In this document: piece by piece, positions 17,722 through 31,000 of the stretch
Layout: each line of letters opens with the position of its first letter
Numbering within the stretch: the first letter of the stretch is position 1
The notes under the pieces: model-generated
The model's database searches: none
What the model was told of the DNA's origin: nothing
What the model saw: only the letters and a program-made list of their open reading frames with translations
Position numbers and translations under genes: made by a program
Assembly (NCBI GenBank): GCA_040285825.1
Contig: JAUPSS010000002.1
Coordinates: 2,294,001-2,358,000 of the forward strand
Direction: 5' to 3'
From: Eukaryota sp. TZLM1-RC
Lineage: Eukaryota > Metamonada: BaSk clade
Length of the DNA stretch: 64,000 nucleotides

Positions 17722-18595
17722 GGTATGTTCTGTACGGATGTCACCAATTGGTTTAAAGAAGACGTCACAAATTGACGCTGTTCTTCGGATAGCGAAGCGG
17801 AAGAAAGAAGCTCTAACGGCGCGGTATCAGTTGGAACAGGAACTTGTGGCTGTGAGGGAACTTGAATAGGAACATGGGAATGCTCCAAATGCCAGTGAAG
17901 ATGGAATAAATCAACTGAGAGTTGGTTTCCGCTTTCATACAGTTGAAGAAGCTGAGATGATGACGGAAGACCAAAGTTGGATGAAAGCCGATCATTGGGA
18001 AGAGAGTCGCATTGTGATTGTGATCTTATCACTTCGTCCGCAACCAGGATGCAGATGAAATTGGGAAGTTTTTTCAAGATAGGTTGAATGAAAGAATTTA
18101 CGTATTCTAGATAGATCAAGTTAATATCAGCGTCTCTAGTCTCTTGAAATTTGTGTTCAGCCACTATATTCGACCACATAACAACCGTCTTCTCCGCAAT
18201 ATCTGCCAAATCACCAGTGGATACTTTAAGATATCTTTTCAGAACACTGTGAATTGATTCAACTCGAGATGAAGCCCTCTGTCCAAGGTTGAAATCATAA
18301 GTAGTATGACAAACCAAAAATTTTTCGCCATAATTGTCAACCAAATCATTGAGATAATCAATCAACTGGGAAAACATGTGCAACTCCTGATCAAATTTGT
18401 TCTTTTTCTGCAGCATTGACACGTGGTCCCCGGCATAGCAAACTGATTTCCATAAACTTCGTACTTTGTCTTTCAGATCAGTATCTCGTACGAAAGAACG
18501 GATCTTGGTTTCTACATTCTTATTGATATGCCATAAGCATACTCTATGTTGCCGAAAAATCTAAAATTGATAAATATAAAGCAAAGTTGGCTTAC
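17722..18595 (-). pseudogene. Mutator-like (MULE) transposase fragment
   Basis: The minus-strand frame from about 18558 to 17706 contains HRVCLWHINKNVETKIRSF, typical of the C-W-H-I-x-K-N region of MULE transposases. It then has QRASSRVESIHSVLKRYLKV followed by STGDL, the family R-x-E-S-x-H-x-x-L-K-x-x-L segment downstream of the catalytic domain. The upstream catalytic part is missing because a LINE tail begins near 18597; the downstream end is replaced by the gypsy LTR. The short piece GTAAG...TTTTAG (35 nt) directly before the open frame could be an intron or chance. Low-complexity QPQVPVP near the end. Confidence 0.55.
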
Positions 18596-18596
18596 T

Positions 18597-20016
18597 AAAT
18601 TGTATTTATTGAATTTACACACTTAATTAAATTAACTCATAACTAATGGGACGACTATCATTGAATCAAGATTTCCTCTACAAAATCTTGATCTGCTTGC
18701 TGTCTAGCTAAAGCTTCTCTTATTCGATTGAAAAACCGAGGTAATCTATTAATAATGGCAAATTGAATCCGTGAACGCCATAAAAAAATATCAAATCTTT
18801 TCATTGTTTTTTCTTGCACCATTTTTTGGAAGTCATTCAAAAAAATTTCTGCTTCATCTGATAATCTTCCATTTTTTGAAAATGGGAAAGTCATAAAAAC
18901 TAGCTGTGTAGTTCTATCAGCATTAACCTCTTCAATATCTTCATCATATTTTCTATGCTTTTGCTTTGCTTTAAAATCAAGAGCATTCACAGGATTAAAT
19001 TTTCTTTTGTGAACCAACGTATCATTTGCAACATTACATGAGACAAAATCAACAATAGCTTCAGAATTATCAATCCAATCACAGTATACATCACCTCTAT
19101 CATCAGAACCAAAATCATTCAGAGACAATGTTTCCTTCAGCAGAGGCTCTTTGATACACGAAATTCTTGCAGTTCGTGCCAAATTAAAAACAGTTTCTCT
19201 AACAGCATCATGTAATGAAGAACGATAAGTTATCAATTTCGAACAATTCATGGCATGGCGCAAAGTGAGTTGTGGTGAATTCGAACAAATACATTTTTCT
19301 TTTGATAATAATTGATGAATGGGGATATTCAAATATAATCTCATTTTTGTTACGAACGCTTCATTAGTAGCACAAAGTCCAAATGTTCGTGGTTCAATGG
19401 TTACAAACAGTGAAGAATCTGATGACTGGTTTTCACAAACACCCTTTCCAATAACAATCAGTGAAGACCTTGATTTAAAACAGCCGCACTGCATATATTA
19501 TTATAAAGATCATTTTCATGCATTCCAGTCAATCGTTTCTGTAAGGAGAGAAGAGTGTTTTAAATTTAAAAAATTCTTCAGGAATATTACCATTGAATTA
19601 TTGGGGAACGTATTGACTCCATTTTTCTACTTCAATTTTTGAAATTTCATCATTTAATCCATAAACAGTAGAACTTTTTGTTGTCATTAATAAATCTTCC
19701 CAATCGGCAAATCTTTCAGAAAACTTAAAAATTGCATTACTACATCCACCAATAAAAGCACATGAAGTAAGAATGGAAGCCTTTGTCTAACCTAAACCGA
19801 CGTAATGTGGACTAAGATAAGCATGATCAGGAATTTCGAACATTTTACATCCTAGTGATTGTGACAAGACTTTTGCACATAATTCATGAAATTTCTGGGT
19901 CAAAGGTCTAGTGATTAGAGGACTTGTAGGTCGAAATATATGATTGAAGTTGGAACTGAAACATTGTCTTATTATGGTAAATTTGATATGTTTCTGTATA
20001 CCCAATTTGATCATTA
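18597..20016 (-). pseudogene. LINE family A, 5'-truncated copy
   Basis: The minus-strand frame 19494-18658 (278 residues) carries the finger CICSNSPQLTLRHAMNC, then LITYRSSLHDAVRE and the nuclease-like DDRGDVYCDWIDNSEAIVDF, ending FVEEILIQ. Beyond 19494 the same strand continues in broken frames with the post-RT region (FADWEDLL, AYLSPHYVGLG, FSSNFNHIFRPTSPLITRPL). The left end has the family 3' tail. The right end is cut by a LINE B fragment. Frameshifts near 19500-19800 make it non-functional. Confidence 0.75.
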
Positions 20017-20213
20017 TTTTTTTTAAAACTGGAATATTTATTGAGATAAAAAAACCCATCTAGAATTCAATATCCTCCAAACAAGCGTCACTATTACTGA
20101 ACCTACTCACAGCATTTCGTTCATATTCTACACCAATAGCTAAAAGAGCTTTAGAAATCATTGTTGGAATAGACTTGAAAATGCAAAAAACAATTCTATT
20201 TAACCAGAAATAA
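20017..20213 (-). pseudogene. LINE family B, very short 3' fragment
   Basis: Plus-strand sequence starts with a T-run and continues as the reverse of the LINE B 3' end (ctggaatatttattgagat), then the C-terminal codons ending LEDIEF. It stops after about 190 bases where another LINE A tail begins. It lies inside LINE A sequence, so it is a nested insertion or a rearranged junction. Confidence 0.7.
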
Positions 20214-21262
20214 TCGTATTTATTGAATTTGCACACTTGATTAAATTAAATCATAACTAATGGGACGACTATCATTAAACCAAGATTTCCTCTACAAAAT
20301 CTTGATTTGCTTGCTGTCTAGCTAAAGCTTCTCTAATTCGATTGAAAAACCGCGGTAATCTATTAATAATGGCAAATTGAATCCGTGAACGCCATAAAAA
20401 AATATCAAATCTTTTCATTGTTTTTTCTTTCACCATTTTTTGGAAGTCATCCAAAAAAGTTTCTGCTTCAACTGATAATCTTCCATTTATCGAAAATGGG
20501 AAAGCAATAAAAACCAGCTGTGTATTTCTATCGACATTTGCATCTTCAATTTCTTTATCATATTTTCTATGTTTTTCTTTTGCTTTAAAATCCAGAGCAG
20601 CCACAGGATTAAGTTTTTTTCTGTGAACCAAAGTATCGTTTGCAACATTACATGAGACAAAGTCAACAATAGCTTCAGAATTATCAATCCAATCACAGTA
20701 TACATCACCTCTATCATCAGAACCAAAATTATTCAGAGAAAGTGTTTCCTTCAGCAGGGGCTCTTTGATACACGATATCCTTGCAGTTTGTGCCATATTG
20801 AAAACAGTGTCTCTAACAGCATCATGTAATGAAGAACGATAAGTTATCAATTTAGAGCAATTTAGAGCATGGCGCAAAGTGAGTCGAGGTGAATTCGAAC
20901 AAATACATTTTTCTTTTGATAATAATTGGTTAATGGGAATGTTCAAATATAATCTCATTTTTGTTACAAATGCTTCATTAGTGGCACACAATCCAAATCT
21001 TCGTGGTACAATGGTTACAAAAAGTGAAGAATCTGACGCCTTGTTTTCACAAACACCCTTTTCCAATAACAATGAGTGAAGATCTTGATTTAAAACAGCC
21101 GAGCTGCAAATATTATTATAAAGATCTTTTTCATACATTCCAGTCAATCTTTTCTGTAATGTTCGAAGAGTGTACTTCAAATTTAAAACATTTTTTTCTG
21201 GAATATTGCCATTGAATGATTGGGGAAAACATCGACCCCATTTTTCTACAATTTTTCTAATT
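20214..21262 (-). pseudogene. LINE family A, second 5'-truncated copy, long open frame
   Basis: A 335-residue frame (21282-20275, minus) is intact from the post-RT region (EKWGRCFPQSFNGNIPEKN) through the finger CICSNSPRLTLRHALNC to the nuclease-like domain and the end FVEEILV. This copy is nearly identical to the one inserted in the giant gene at 34.4-35.3 kb, sharing substitutions such as DANVDRNTQLVFIAFPF, so both probably derive from the same recently active source. Confidence 0.78.
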
Positions 21263-22560
21263 TCCTTGGAGTTCTGTCGCATTTTTAATGAACAAAGAAC
21301 TAATTTTTTAGCAAAATTATTGGAAATTGATGCATCTCAGTTACGAAGCCACATTTTTTGTGGTACAAATTTTGGTGGTGTTGATTTTCATAAGTCAAGC
21401 TACCTTTGTAAAGCTGCCTTTATTGGAGGTGGAAAGAATTTTATTTATGAATTTGTGAATCGTTTTCCTGAAAAAATTCATCTCATTGAAAATTGTGGCA
21501 GCTCCTATCTTATTTCTTTGCAACAGGAAATTGAAACTCTTTCACCCAATATTTGGGCTAAATGTTTCCCCTCTGATATTGTGGAACTTCCTTCAAGAAG
21601 CTTGCTCTCCTTACCATTGACTTTTGCAAAATTGCAGAAAAAATTTTGAAAGTTTTAGAAAACTTGGATTATATTGTACGTCTTAGCTTGGCTAAGGAAA
21701 AAATCCCGTTTTTGCAAACTTTTTTGATTGATCTTGAAGACAGTTGCTCAAGTTGCTTAATCTCCCAAATTCCCAACATTTACGGCCTTCTACTTAATGA
21801 TCACCAATGGACCACTGCAATGAGATTGAGATGTTTTCTATGGCCTTGCTCATTGCCAAATGATTTAATTTGTCGCTGCAAGAGTGTTGTTACGCTTTCC
21901 CATATTTTAAACTGTAAGTATTTCATAACTTATCGCTCACTTGTTCATGACTCAGTTCGTGATCAATTATATGCCATGTGCAAAAGTTTCAATATAGAGG
22001 CATTTATTGAGCCACTAGTACGTAAGCTGTCTTCAGATCAAACTGATGATTCCTTTGGTAAAAGAAGGGCAGATTTAGTAGCTCCAGGGATCGATGGTGT
22101 TCTCAATGTTGTAGACGTTGTCTCAGTGGATGTTTGCAAAAATTCTGCTGCTCGTTTAGTGTATTCCGCTGACTCGCCGTTATCTAACGCCGAAAAAAAG
22201 AAGATAAAAAAATATGAAGAACCTTTGGCACAGTTAGGTAGAGTGGAACATGTGAAATATCAGTTTGTGCCGTTTGCAATTTCTCTTTTTGGCAATATTG
22301 GACCTTCAGGCTTGCACTTTTTGGAAAATTTTAAAAAGTGTTACTGAATAGGTCTGGTAAAACAATGAACTCCACTTTCTGGTTAAATAGAATTGTTTTT
22401 TGCATTTTCAAGTCTATTCCAACAATGATTTCAAAGGCACTTTTAGCTATTGGTGTAGAATATGAACGTAATGCTGTGAGTAGGTTCAGTAATAGTGACG
22501 CTTGTTTGGAGGATATTGAATTCTAGATGGTTATTTTTATCTCAATAAATATTCCAGTTT
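21263..22560 (+). pseudogene. LINE family B, 5'-truncated copy with poly(A)-like end
   Basis: Plus-strand frames in order: 21263-21649 (post-RT region, NEQRTNFLAKLLEIDASQLR...), 21646-22347 and 22338-22526. The middle frame has MRLRCFLWPCSLPNDLICRC, the finger CRCKSVVTLSHILNC, and KRRADLVAPGIDG...NVVDVVSVDVCK, the R-x-D...D-V signature of a restriction-like endonuclease. The element ends after LEDIEF with AATAAATATTCCAG followed by an A-rich run. Frame breaks at 21649 and 22340 are single-step shifts, as in the other family B copies. Confidence 0.75.
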
Positions 22561-23330
22561 TTTAAAAAAAAAATTTTTCTACATCAATTCTTGAAATTTC
22601 TTCATTTAATGCAAAAACAGTGGAACTTTGCGTTGTCATCAATAAATCTTCCCAATCTGCAAATCTTTCGGAAAACTCAAAGATTGCATTTCTGCATCCA
22701 CCAACAAAAGCACACGAGGTAAGAATAGAAGCCTTCGTCCACCCTAAACCACCATAATGTGGACTAAGGTAAGCATGATCTGGAATTTGAAACATTTTAC
22801 ATCCCAGTAATTGAGACAGAACTTTTGCACGTAACTCATTAAACTTTTGAGCCAAAGGTCTAGTGACGAGAGGATTTGTAGATCGAAATATATGATTAAA
22901 ATTGGAACTAAAACACAGTCTTATAATGGTAAATTTGATGTGTTTTTTTATATCTAAATTCATCATTCGGTCAATTTTGTCAGAAATTGAGTTCAACTTT
23001 TTAAATAATTTTTTCGTAATTTCATCATTATTTCCTAAAAACGAACCCAAATGACGAATAGCATCAATTGAATATAATTTGGCTTGAATTTCAATATCAT
23101 CAATTATTGTGGAAACTGGAGAATTCGATAACAAAACACATTTAAGTAAATTAAGTCGGAGACCTATTTTGGTAAATAATTCTTTAAAACATACAGTTGC
23201 TTTTTTCACAATATTTAAATCACCAATAAGCACAACATCATCCATATATGCAATCATTTTTAGTGAAGGAAACATCTCTTGAATTTGCAGTAGAATAGGA
23301 TGAATGGCCAAACAAAACAAAAGAGGTCCT
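22561..23330 (-). pseudogene. LINE family A, reverse transcriptase fragment
   Basis: The minus-strand frame (23383-22562) covers the palm of the reverse transcriptase: LLFCLAIHPILLQIQEMF, the catalytic AYMDDVVLIGD, LRLNLLKCVLLSNSP and HLGSFLGNNDE, then the connection region to FADWEDLL. The two catalytic aspartates are intact. It is joined head-on to LINE B fragments at both ends, so it is a rearranged piece. Confidence 0.75.
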
Positions 23331-24512
23331 AACCAGAAATTGGAATGACTGATGAAATTGTAAATCAATTGGTTGATTTGCATCCAGCTGAATTTTTTAA
23401 TTAGGATAAACCATCCGCTTCACAATTTTGGAAACAAAATCCACTTTCTGAAAAAGAAGTTGAAACTGCCATTTTTCGTCTTCCATCTGGAAAACCTCCA
23501 GGCATATAGTATATAACTTTTGATATGCTTAATACAAAAAGTTGCAGCTTTGACATCTGATCTATTTTTCAATTATCACGAAAATAGTTTCATTTTTAAT
23601 CTTGATTTCAAAAATGCTTTCAATTCAGTGAAAAGAGATTCAATTTGGAAAGAAATCAAATCAAATTTTCCTGAACTCGAAACCTTTTTTTATAGGTTTT
23701 ATGGTAATTCATCTGATTTAATTTTTAATTTCTTTAATCTTGATTCTTTATCAGGAGTTAAACAAGGAGACCCTTTAGGCCCTTTCTTTTTTTGTCTTGC
23801 GATTCACCCAATTTTGAAAAAATTAAAAGAAGAAAATTCTGACCTTCAAGTGGTAGCCTATTTTGGATGACATTTCTTGTATTGGTCCAGAAAGTACAAT
23901 TAATAGAATTGCTAATGAAGCTGCTACATTATACCAATCCATAGGGCTTGAGTTGAATGTTCAAAAATGTTTTTGCATTTCTAGGAAAAATGTCAAGTTA
24001 ATAATTAATTCCCTTGAAGTTCCTTATATTGATTATACTTCAACTAGTTTCTGCTTTCTATGGTTGCTATTTAGGTTCTGCCGAAAAGACACTTGATAGC
24101 CTTGAAAACTATTTAAATTCAATTAAAAAAGAGCTTGAAGTCATAAAGACCCTTGAATTGGAAAAACATCTTAAGTTTTTTCTTTTGAAAATTTGTTATG
24201 CTGGAAAAATTACTCATTTACTTAGATCATTACCTCCATCCCTAACTGACAATTTTTGTAGACAATTTAACAAAATACGTACAGAATTTTTGGCTCATTT
24301 AATGTCTGTTGATCCATCAATTTTGAAAAATCATATTTTTCTGATGTTCAACTTGGCGGTGTTGGATTCAATTCATCAGAGTATTTGACCAAAGATGCAT
24401 TTATTGATGGTGGAAAAAATTTTGTATTTGAATTCTCTAGAAGATATCCTTTTGCCGAAAATCTTCTTCGATTGAAAAACCGACACAATCCATTAATAAT
24501 GGCAAATTTTAC
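23331..24512 (+). pseudogene. LINE family B, reverse transcriptase region, broken
   Basis: Plus-strand pieces of one reverse transcriptase: QNPLSEKEVETAIFRLPSGK (23430-23500), then NLDFKNAFNSVKRDSIWKEI with the first catalytic Asp, SGVKQGDPLGPFFFCLAIHP, and the catalytic box. At the box a frameshift near 23865 separates QVVAYF from MDDISCIG; an intact copy would read YMDD. Further frames run to 24388. Another shift is near 24050. A 40-base scrap of LINE A (24472-24510, minus) sits at the end. Defective. Confidence 0.7.
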
Positions 24513-24957
24513 CCATTTATTGAATTTGCACACTTAATTAAATTAACTCATAACTAATGGGACGACTATCATTGAACCAAGATTTCCTCTACAAAATCTT
24601 GATCTGCTTGCGGTCTAGCTAAAGCTTCTCTTATTCGATTGAAAAACCAAGGTAATCTATTAATAATGGCAAATTGAATCCGTGAACGCCATAAAAAAAT
24701 ATCAAATCTTTTCCTTGTTTTTTCTTGCATCATTTTTTGGAAGTCATTCAAAAAAGTTTCTGCTTCATCTGATAATCTTCCATTTATCGAAAATGGGAAA
24801 GCAATCAAAACCAGCTGTGTATTTCTATCGACCTTAGCCTCTTCAATATCTTTATCATATTTTCTATGTTTCTCTTTTGCTTTTAAAGCCTGAGCAGCCA
24901 CAGGATTAAGTTTTCTTCTGTGAACCACAGTATCATTTGCAACATTACATGAGACAA
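24513..24957 (-). pseudogene. LINE family A, short 3' fragment upstream of the giant gene
   Basis: The minus-strand frame 24928-24569 (119 residues) is the last part of the LINE (VHRRKLNPVAAQALKAKEKH ... FVEEILVQ). It is truncated at 24957, only 67 bases before the ATG of the giant gene. Any promoter of that gene therefore sits in these 67 bases or in LINE sequence. Confidence 0.72.
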
Positions 24958-25023
24958 AACTTAAAAGTTCTGGAACAAGGTGGATTTTGTAGTTTTTCCT
25001 ATCAATATTATTATTTTTGACTG

Positions 25024-28000
25024 ATGTGCGCTCGACTGCTACTGCTATTTTGTATTATAGTTTTCAGTTGCTGTACGACTGTACGTTGGACTTCTTGTGT
25101 AGACGGTTTTTGGGATGATCCCGACATGTGGGACGTTGGCTTTGTCCCTGTCAGATCCTCACATGTTGTGTTCCCTCGTTGCTATCGACCCTACTCTGTG
25201 AACCTTCAGGACCAGGTGTCTGTTTATTCTGTACTTCTTGACGAAGGATTGTCTCTCACATCAGTTGACCAGTTTGCAAAGCTCCACATCAAGACTAACC
25301 TCTCATGGCTCGGAGGAATTGTCGATCTGCCATTGACTCTAACGGACGATTCGATTCTTTCTATTGACTGTGATGAACAATCTGTTCTTGGTCCCAACGG
25401 TGCCCTCTCCGGTAACTTCCAGGTCTCTCTCTCCACCGGATCTGTCCTACAGGTTTTTGGCCTTTTGAACCTTTCGACTCCCATCATTTTAGAAGATCAC
25501 TCTCGTATTCTGCTGGCGGATGGCAGTCTCATTTCCCGTCTCCTCACCTCTCCTCTCTCTCTTGATGCTGTCCTTGAAGTCTCTTGTAATGCCAACATTC
25601 TTGATTTTATCATCGATCAAGGAGATGTTACTGTATTCTATCACTGTCCTCATGATGATGAACCTCCCCTGCAACACCACAACTCTCCAGTCTCCCTTGA
25701 AGTTACGGATGGTCTTTATTCCACGGAAGATCTTCATGTAACTGGTGATTTATATTGGAAATCTGGCCCATTGGAAGCACCAAACATTTATGTCATGGGC
25801 AATGCTTTTATTCACAGTCCAAATACCCTAAAGTTGTCTGGAAATCTTCTTGTTAATGGTGATTTGGAAATAGCTGATGATACCTCTCTTTCTATTGCAT
25901 CAAACTCTTCTATTACTGTCAATGCTACTACTCTTATCAAAGGAAAAGCTACTATTAGTAGATCGTCTTTTACTGGTACCCTTCCCTATCTTACTAGTTC
26001 TCTTGTTATTCCAACCCAAAGTGTTCTTAATTTAGGCATTGATTTGGTTATGCGTGATTCCTCAGTGATTAATGGCACTCTCAACTATCTACAACCCCCC
26101 TTAATGTCTCTTTCATCTGGATTTGGGCCTCTTACCTCTACTTCAACTGTTACTGGAACCACTACTTGGTCTTCTGTTTCAGCCTCAACTGTCAATGTAA
26201 ATAATGGAGGTCATTTGACTATTACTGGTTCATTCTCTACAACTACAAACTTTAACATTAATCGTGGCACAGTTAGAATCACTACTGGTGGTACAATCAA
26301 CTTGGGCAATATTGATATAGTACATGGCCATTTGCAATTAGATACTAATAGCGGTATTAATTGTCAAAGTGTTTCACTTACACACGGTAGAATTATTGGA
26401 AGAGCTTCTGTATCTGCTATTGGAAATTTTCAAATGCATGCTTCTGATATTTTGTTACCGGCCTTTAGGACCCATGGAACTGACTCTTTTATCACTGTTT
26501 TCAACTTTCTCCGTATTAATTCCAAAATTGAAAATTATGGGACCATGTTAATTGGAAGAACAGGAACAATTCCAGGTAGCTTTCATTTACCCTATCTTTA
26601 CTTTGAAACGGGGGTAGTCCTTGAAAATAGAGGTACTATGCGTATTCAAGACACTATTGAAATTGTTTCTTACAACCTAAAATCTGGCAATTTTCCAATG
26701 ATTAATGCTCATTCTGGTACTTTAACAAAGCAACGATCAAATTCAAATGCCGCAACCACCAATGTTCGGTTACTATTTGAATCCCAAAGTTCATCTACTG
26801 TTACTATTCATGACAGTAATAACCTTCGTTTAATGTACAATAATACTCGTAGTAACAGACATGGAATTCGTGGTAATCTTAATTTACGCCACAATGCTAA
26901 GCTTTTACTTTGGGAAGATTACCTTCATTGCAGAAGTGGTTCTAATATTGTAGCCAGTGGTAGTAATCCTGGTATAATTGAATTAGAAAGTTCCCAATCA
27001 GTATTAGAAATTGATGGTGATTCTCAGATGAACCCTCATTATGAACAATCTTATTCCAGTACAATTTTCAATGAACCTGGCAAGTTTTTATTTGATTCTA
27101 TTAGATCTAAAAACTCTGTACAATATCATTTTCGCCAGGATCAATCAACTACTGTGTCTGAATTGGATTTGCTTCATTTGACCGATTCCTCTGAAATAAC
27201 TTTTTACCACATTAAACAGGATGTTCATTGGGTAAAGGTTTGGCAGCTTCATCAGTCTATTTTACGTATTCTCAAAACTGATGGTGACCTTAAAATAGAT
27301 GAGTTTATTCAAGAAGATGGTACTACTGAAATTGGTGATGTTGGTGGAGATTTGATAATTGATGATTTAGAAGTAGGCGGCGATTTCGAAGTAGGCGATG
27401 TTGATGGCGATATTGATATCGGTAATATTGATTTAATTGGAGATGGTAAAATTGACCTTCCTACTGGTGGTGGATCTGTTACAATTCGTAATGACCTGGA
27501 GATCGGTGATGGTCAAGAAATTCATTTTCCCGAAATTAATGATGATTTTATTATTGAAGGAGATGTCAATTGTGATGGTGGTAGCTTCATTATAGATGGT
27601 GTTGGTAAAGATTTCAAAGTAGAAGCCTTGAATTTGATCAATTGTCACTTTGAAATTAAAAGAATTGACGGCAATTTCAACGTTTTTGAAACTATTCATG
27701 AAACTAATTCTGTTTTAATTCTTGGTGATAATCGCGGCACTTCAACTGTTTCTGGTACTCTTACGTTAGTCTCAGGTAGTTCATTTACCATTAATGGACA
27801 TAATGTCAATCTCAACGCCAAAGTACTTGTTCGATCAAGTTCAACCTTTAATGTTCAATCTTTGACTAGTAACATGTTTGTTCAAGACATGGAATTGAAT
27901 TCTGGAAGTTCAGGTGATGCACAATTTTCTAATATTGCTGGAACTCTTACCCTTCGAAATACTGATATTCGATCTGGTTCTTTCATTATCAATAACGTCA

Positions 28001-31000
28001 ATGTTCTGACCGTACCTAGTTCCAGAACCTTCAGAAACCGTGGAGGTTCTGTTTCATTGTCAGTTGGTACGTTTAATCTAAATAGTGCTACATTTACTCA
28101 CACTTCTGGCACAACTACTATTTCAAATGGTCAAATTAATACGAATTCTGCAACTACATTTTCAGTTTCTGGAGGTACTTGTACACTTCAGTGTCCTTCT
28201 TCGCCACGTCACCTTGACTCAGCAACAGTCACTGGTGGTAGATTGAACTTTTGCAATAATAATTTATACACTGTGCGTAAATTACAATGGACTGGGGGTA
28301 GTATTTACGCTAATCACTTGTCCATTCTTGAAAGTCATGTCTTTAGCTCTGCTGATGTTACAGTTATCTCCAATTCTAAATTTACCTTTGAATCATCTTT
28401 TACTATTAGTGGTTCTACAACTATCAGTACTAATTCCAATGTCGAATTCCACCTCAAAGGTTCTTTAACTGTTAACTCTGGATTAACATTGTCTGGAACA
28501 AACTCTCAAATGATTGTTGATGGGTTAGTCCAGTTTAACTCAAACTCTAATCTCGCAACAACACTCAGGACTAATAATAATATTACAATTAATGCTAATG
28601 TCCACGCTTTTAGATTCCAACCTCAAGATCATTTTAATCTTGTTAGCGGTAGTGAGGTCAGGTCTTCAAATGATCTTGTTATTGCTTCTGGTAAGTACCT
28701 TTCTGGTGCTGGAACTATTAAAAGGCGAACAGTAATTAATGGCCATTTAAAACCTTTGAATTTAATTAGAATTGAGGGAAATCTTCAGTTTGGGTCTAGT
28801 TCCACCTTCCACACGTTTATTTACTCTTCCTCTTCATTCACTAGGGTTCAATGTACTGGTTTTGTTTCATTATCAGGTACCCTTGCTATTGATTTTGTTT
28901 GGCAAGATTACAATTCTGGTACTTCTTATGATTTACTGACTTATTCTTCAAGATCTGGTTCTTTTAATAGAGATTTCATTTGTGATTCATTTATGGATCT
29001 TAATTACCATTCAAGTAAAATGGAGCTGGTAATGGCAGCTCCTATCCGAACTGATTTGGAGGGTGAATCTTTCATTGGTGAAGATGGTATTGATAACCAA
29101 TGTTGTGGTGTTTCTCAACGACCCTGCAAAACGACAGCTCAAATTGAAAACCGAATGGGAAAAACAGGGATTGTTAATGTATTTGCTGGCTCTCTTCAAG
29201 GATCCAATGTTGCTTATTCTTTTAATGGTCATGATTGGGAAGTCAAAAGAACTGGTTCTGGAACTGCTGAATTGATCTGTTCCAATAGTAATTTGTTTAA
29301 CATTCGAAATTCTGACATTACTTTTCAGGATTTAACTTTGAAAGGATGTAGTAATCAACGTTTATTAGACTCCAAGGATTCCACAATTAAATTCGTTAGA
29401 ACTACCTTTGCTGACTCTTCAAATTCTGTTCATGTTTCATTAGACAATACTAATGTGGATGTTACTGATGTTCTTTTTGAACAATTATCAGGTGGAATTC
29501 CCCTTCGTCTAGTGTCCGATTCAAAATTTACTGGTTCAGATGTTTCATTTGTTGGTGTTAATTCTGGTTCCAATTCCATTATTGATGTCAATAATTCGGA
29601 ACTAGATCTACAGAGTATTTCATCATCTTCAGGAACTAAAGGTAAGAATTTACTGATTGCTGATAATTCCAATATCAAGGTCGATGATGTTTCTGTTTCT
29701 AATACTCAATTCACTCACGCTACTTTTGAATTTAATGCTCTGGCCACACGAGGTTTTATTAACAATTTTAAAGGTGGTTCTTCTTTTTCAGCCAAGAATT
29801 TCATCAGAATGGTCCATACCCAAGTTACTATACAAAGTTCTAATTTGGCAAATAGTAACTCTTATTCTGACAATGTTATTGAAGTTTTCAATTCAAATTC
29901 TGTATGGAATTCTTTGTTTATTCATGATACCTTTATTCTACATTCCTCAACTCCCTCACTTTATGTAGAAAATTCCAAAGTTGAAGTTTCCAATTTGGTT
30001 ATCAAAGATTCAACAGCTTCTGGCCATGTTGAATTAACCAATTCTGACTTCAAAGCAACTAATGTTGAATTTAAGAATCTTGAAGGTAAAGTTTTTGACG
30101 TAAAGAGTGGTTCTCAAGTCGAGGGCTTAAATGTTAAAGTTATTGATACCACTACTAATAATGATCCAATGATGGTTACTGATTCTTCCACTATTGATTT
30201 TAAACAAACTGAAATTATTAATTCTTGTGTAAGACCAGCTTTTGAATCTATTGATTCTACTATTAAAATTGATGACTTGAAGGTTTCTCATCCCAATACT
30301 TATAGTGGATCTTTATTTGATGTTTCCAGTGATTCTGAATTAACCTTAGATAACATCAATATTGTCAAGGAATCTTCTACTTCAACTACTGTAACTTGTT
30401 CTTTTACTGATCCTTTATTTACTGTTGATAATTCAGAGGTTACTTTGGCTGATTCCTCACTTATTGGCCATTTGTCCCAAACTCTTGTTGGTATTAACAA
30501 TGCAGATGTTACCTTTACTAATGTTGATGTATTAGATTCACAAGCTTCTGGCCATGTTGAATTAACCAATTCTGACTTCAAAGCAACTGATGTTGAATTT
30601 AAGAATCTTGAAGGTAAAGTTTTTGATGTAAAGAGTGGTTCTCAAGTCGAGGGCTTAAATGTTAAAGTTATTGATACCACTACTAATAATGATCCAATGA
30701 TGGTTACTGATTCTTCCACTATTGATTTTAAACAAACTGAAATTATTAATTCTTGTGTAAGACCAGCTTTTGAATCTATTGATTCTACTATTAAAATTGA
30801 TGACTTGAAGGTTTCTCATCCCAATACTTATAGTGGATCTTTATTTGATGCTTCCAGTGATTCTGAATTAATCTTAGATAATATCAATATTGTCAAGGAA
30901 TCTTCTACTTCAACTACTGTATCTTGTTCTTTTACTGATCCTCTATTTGCTGTTGATAATTCAGCGGTTACTTTGGCTGATTCCTCACTTATTGGTCATT

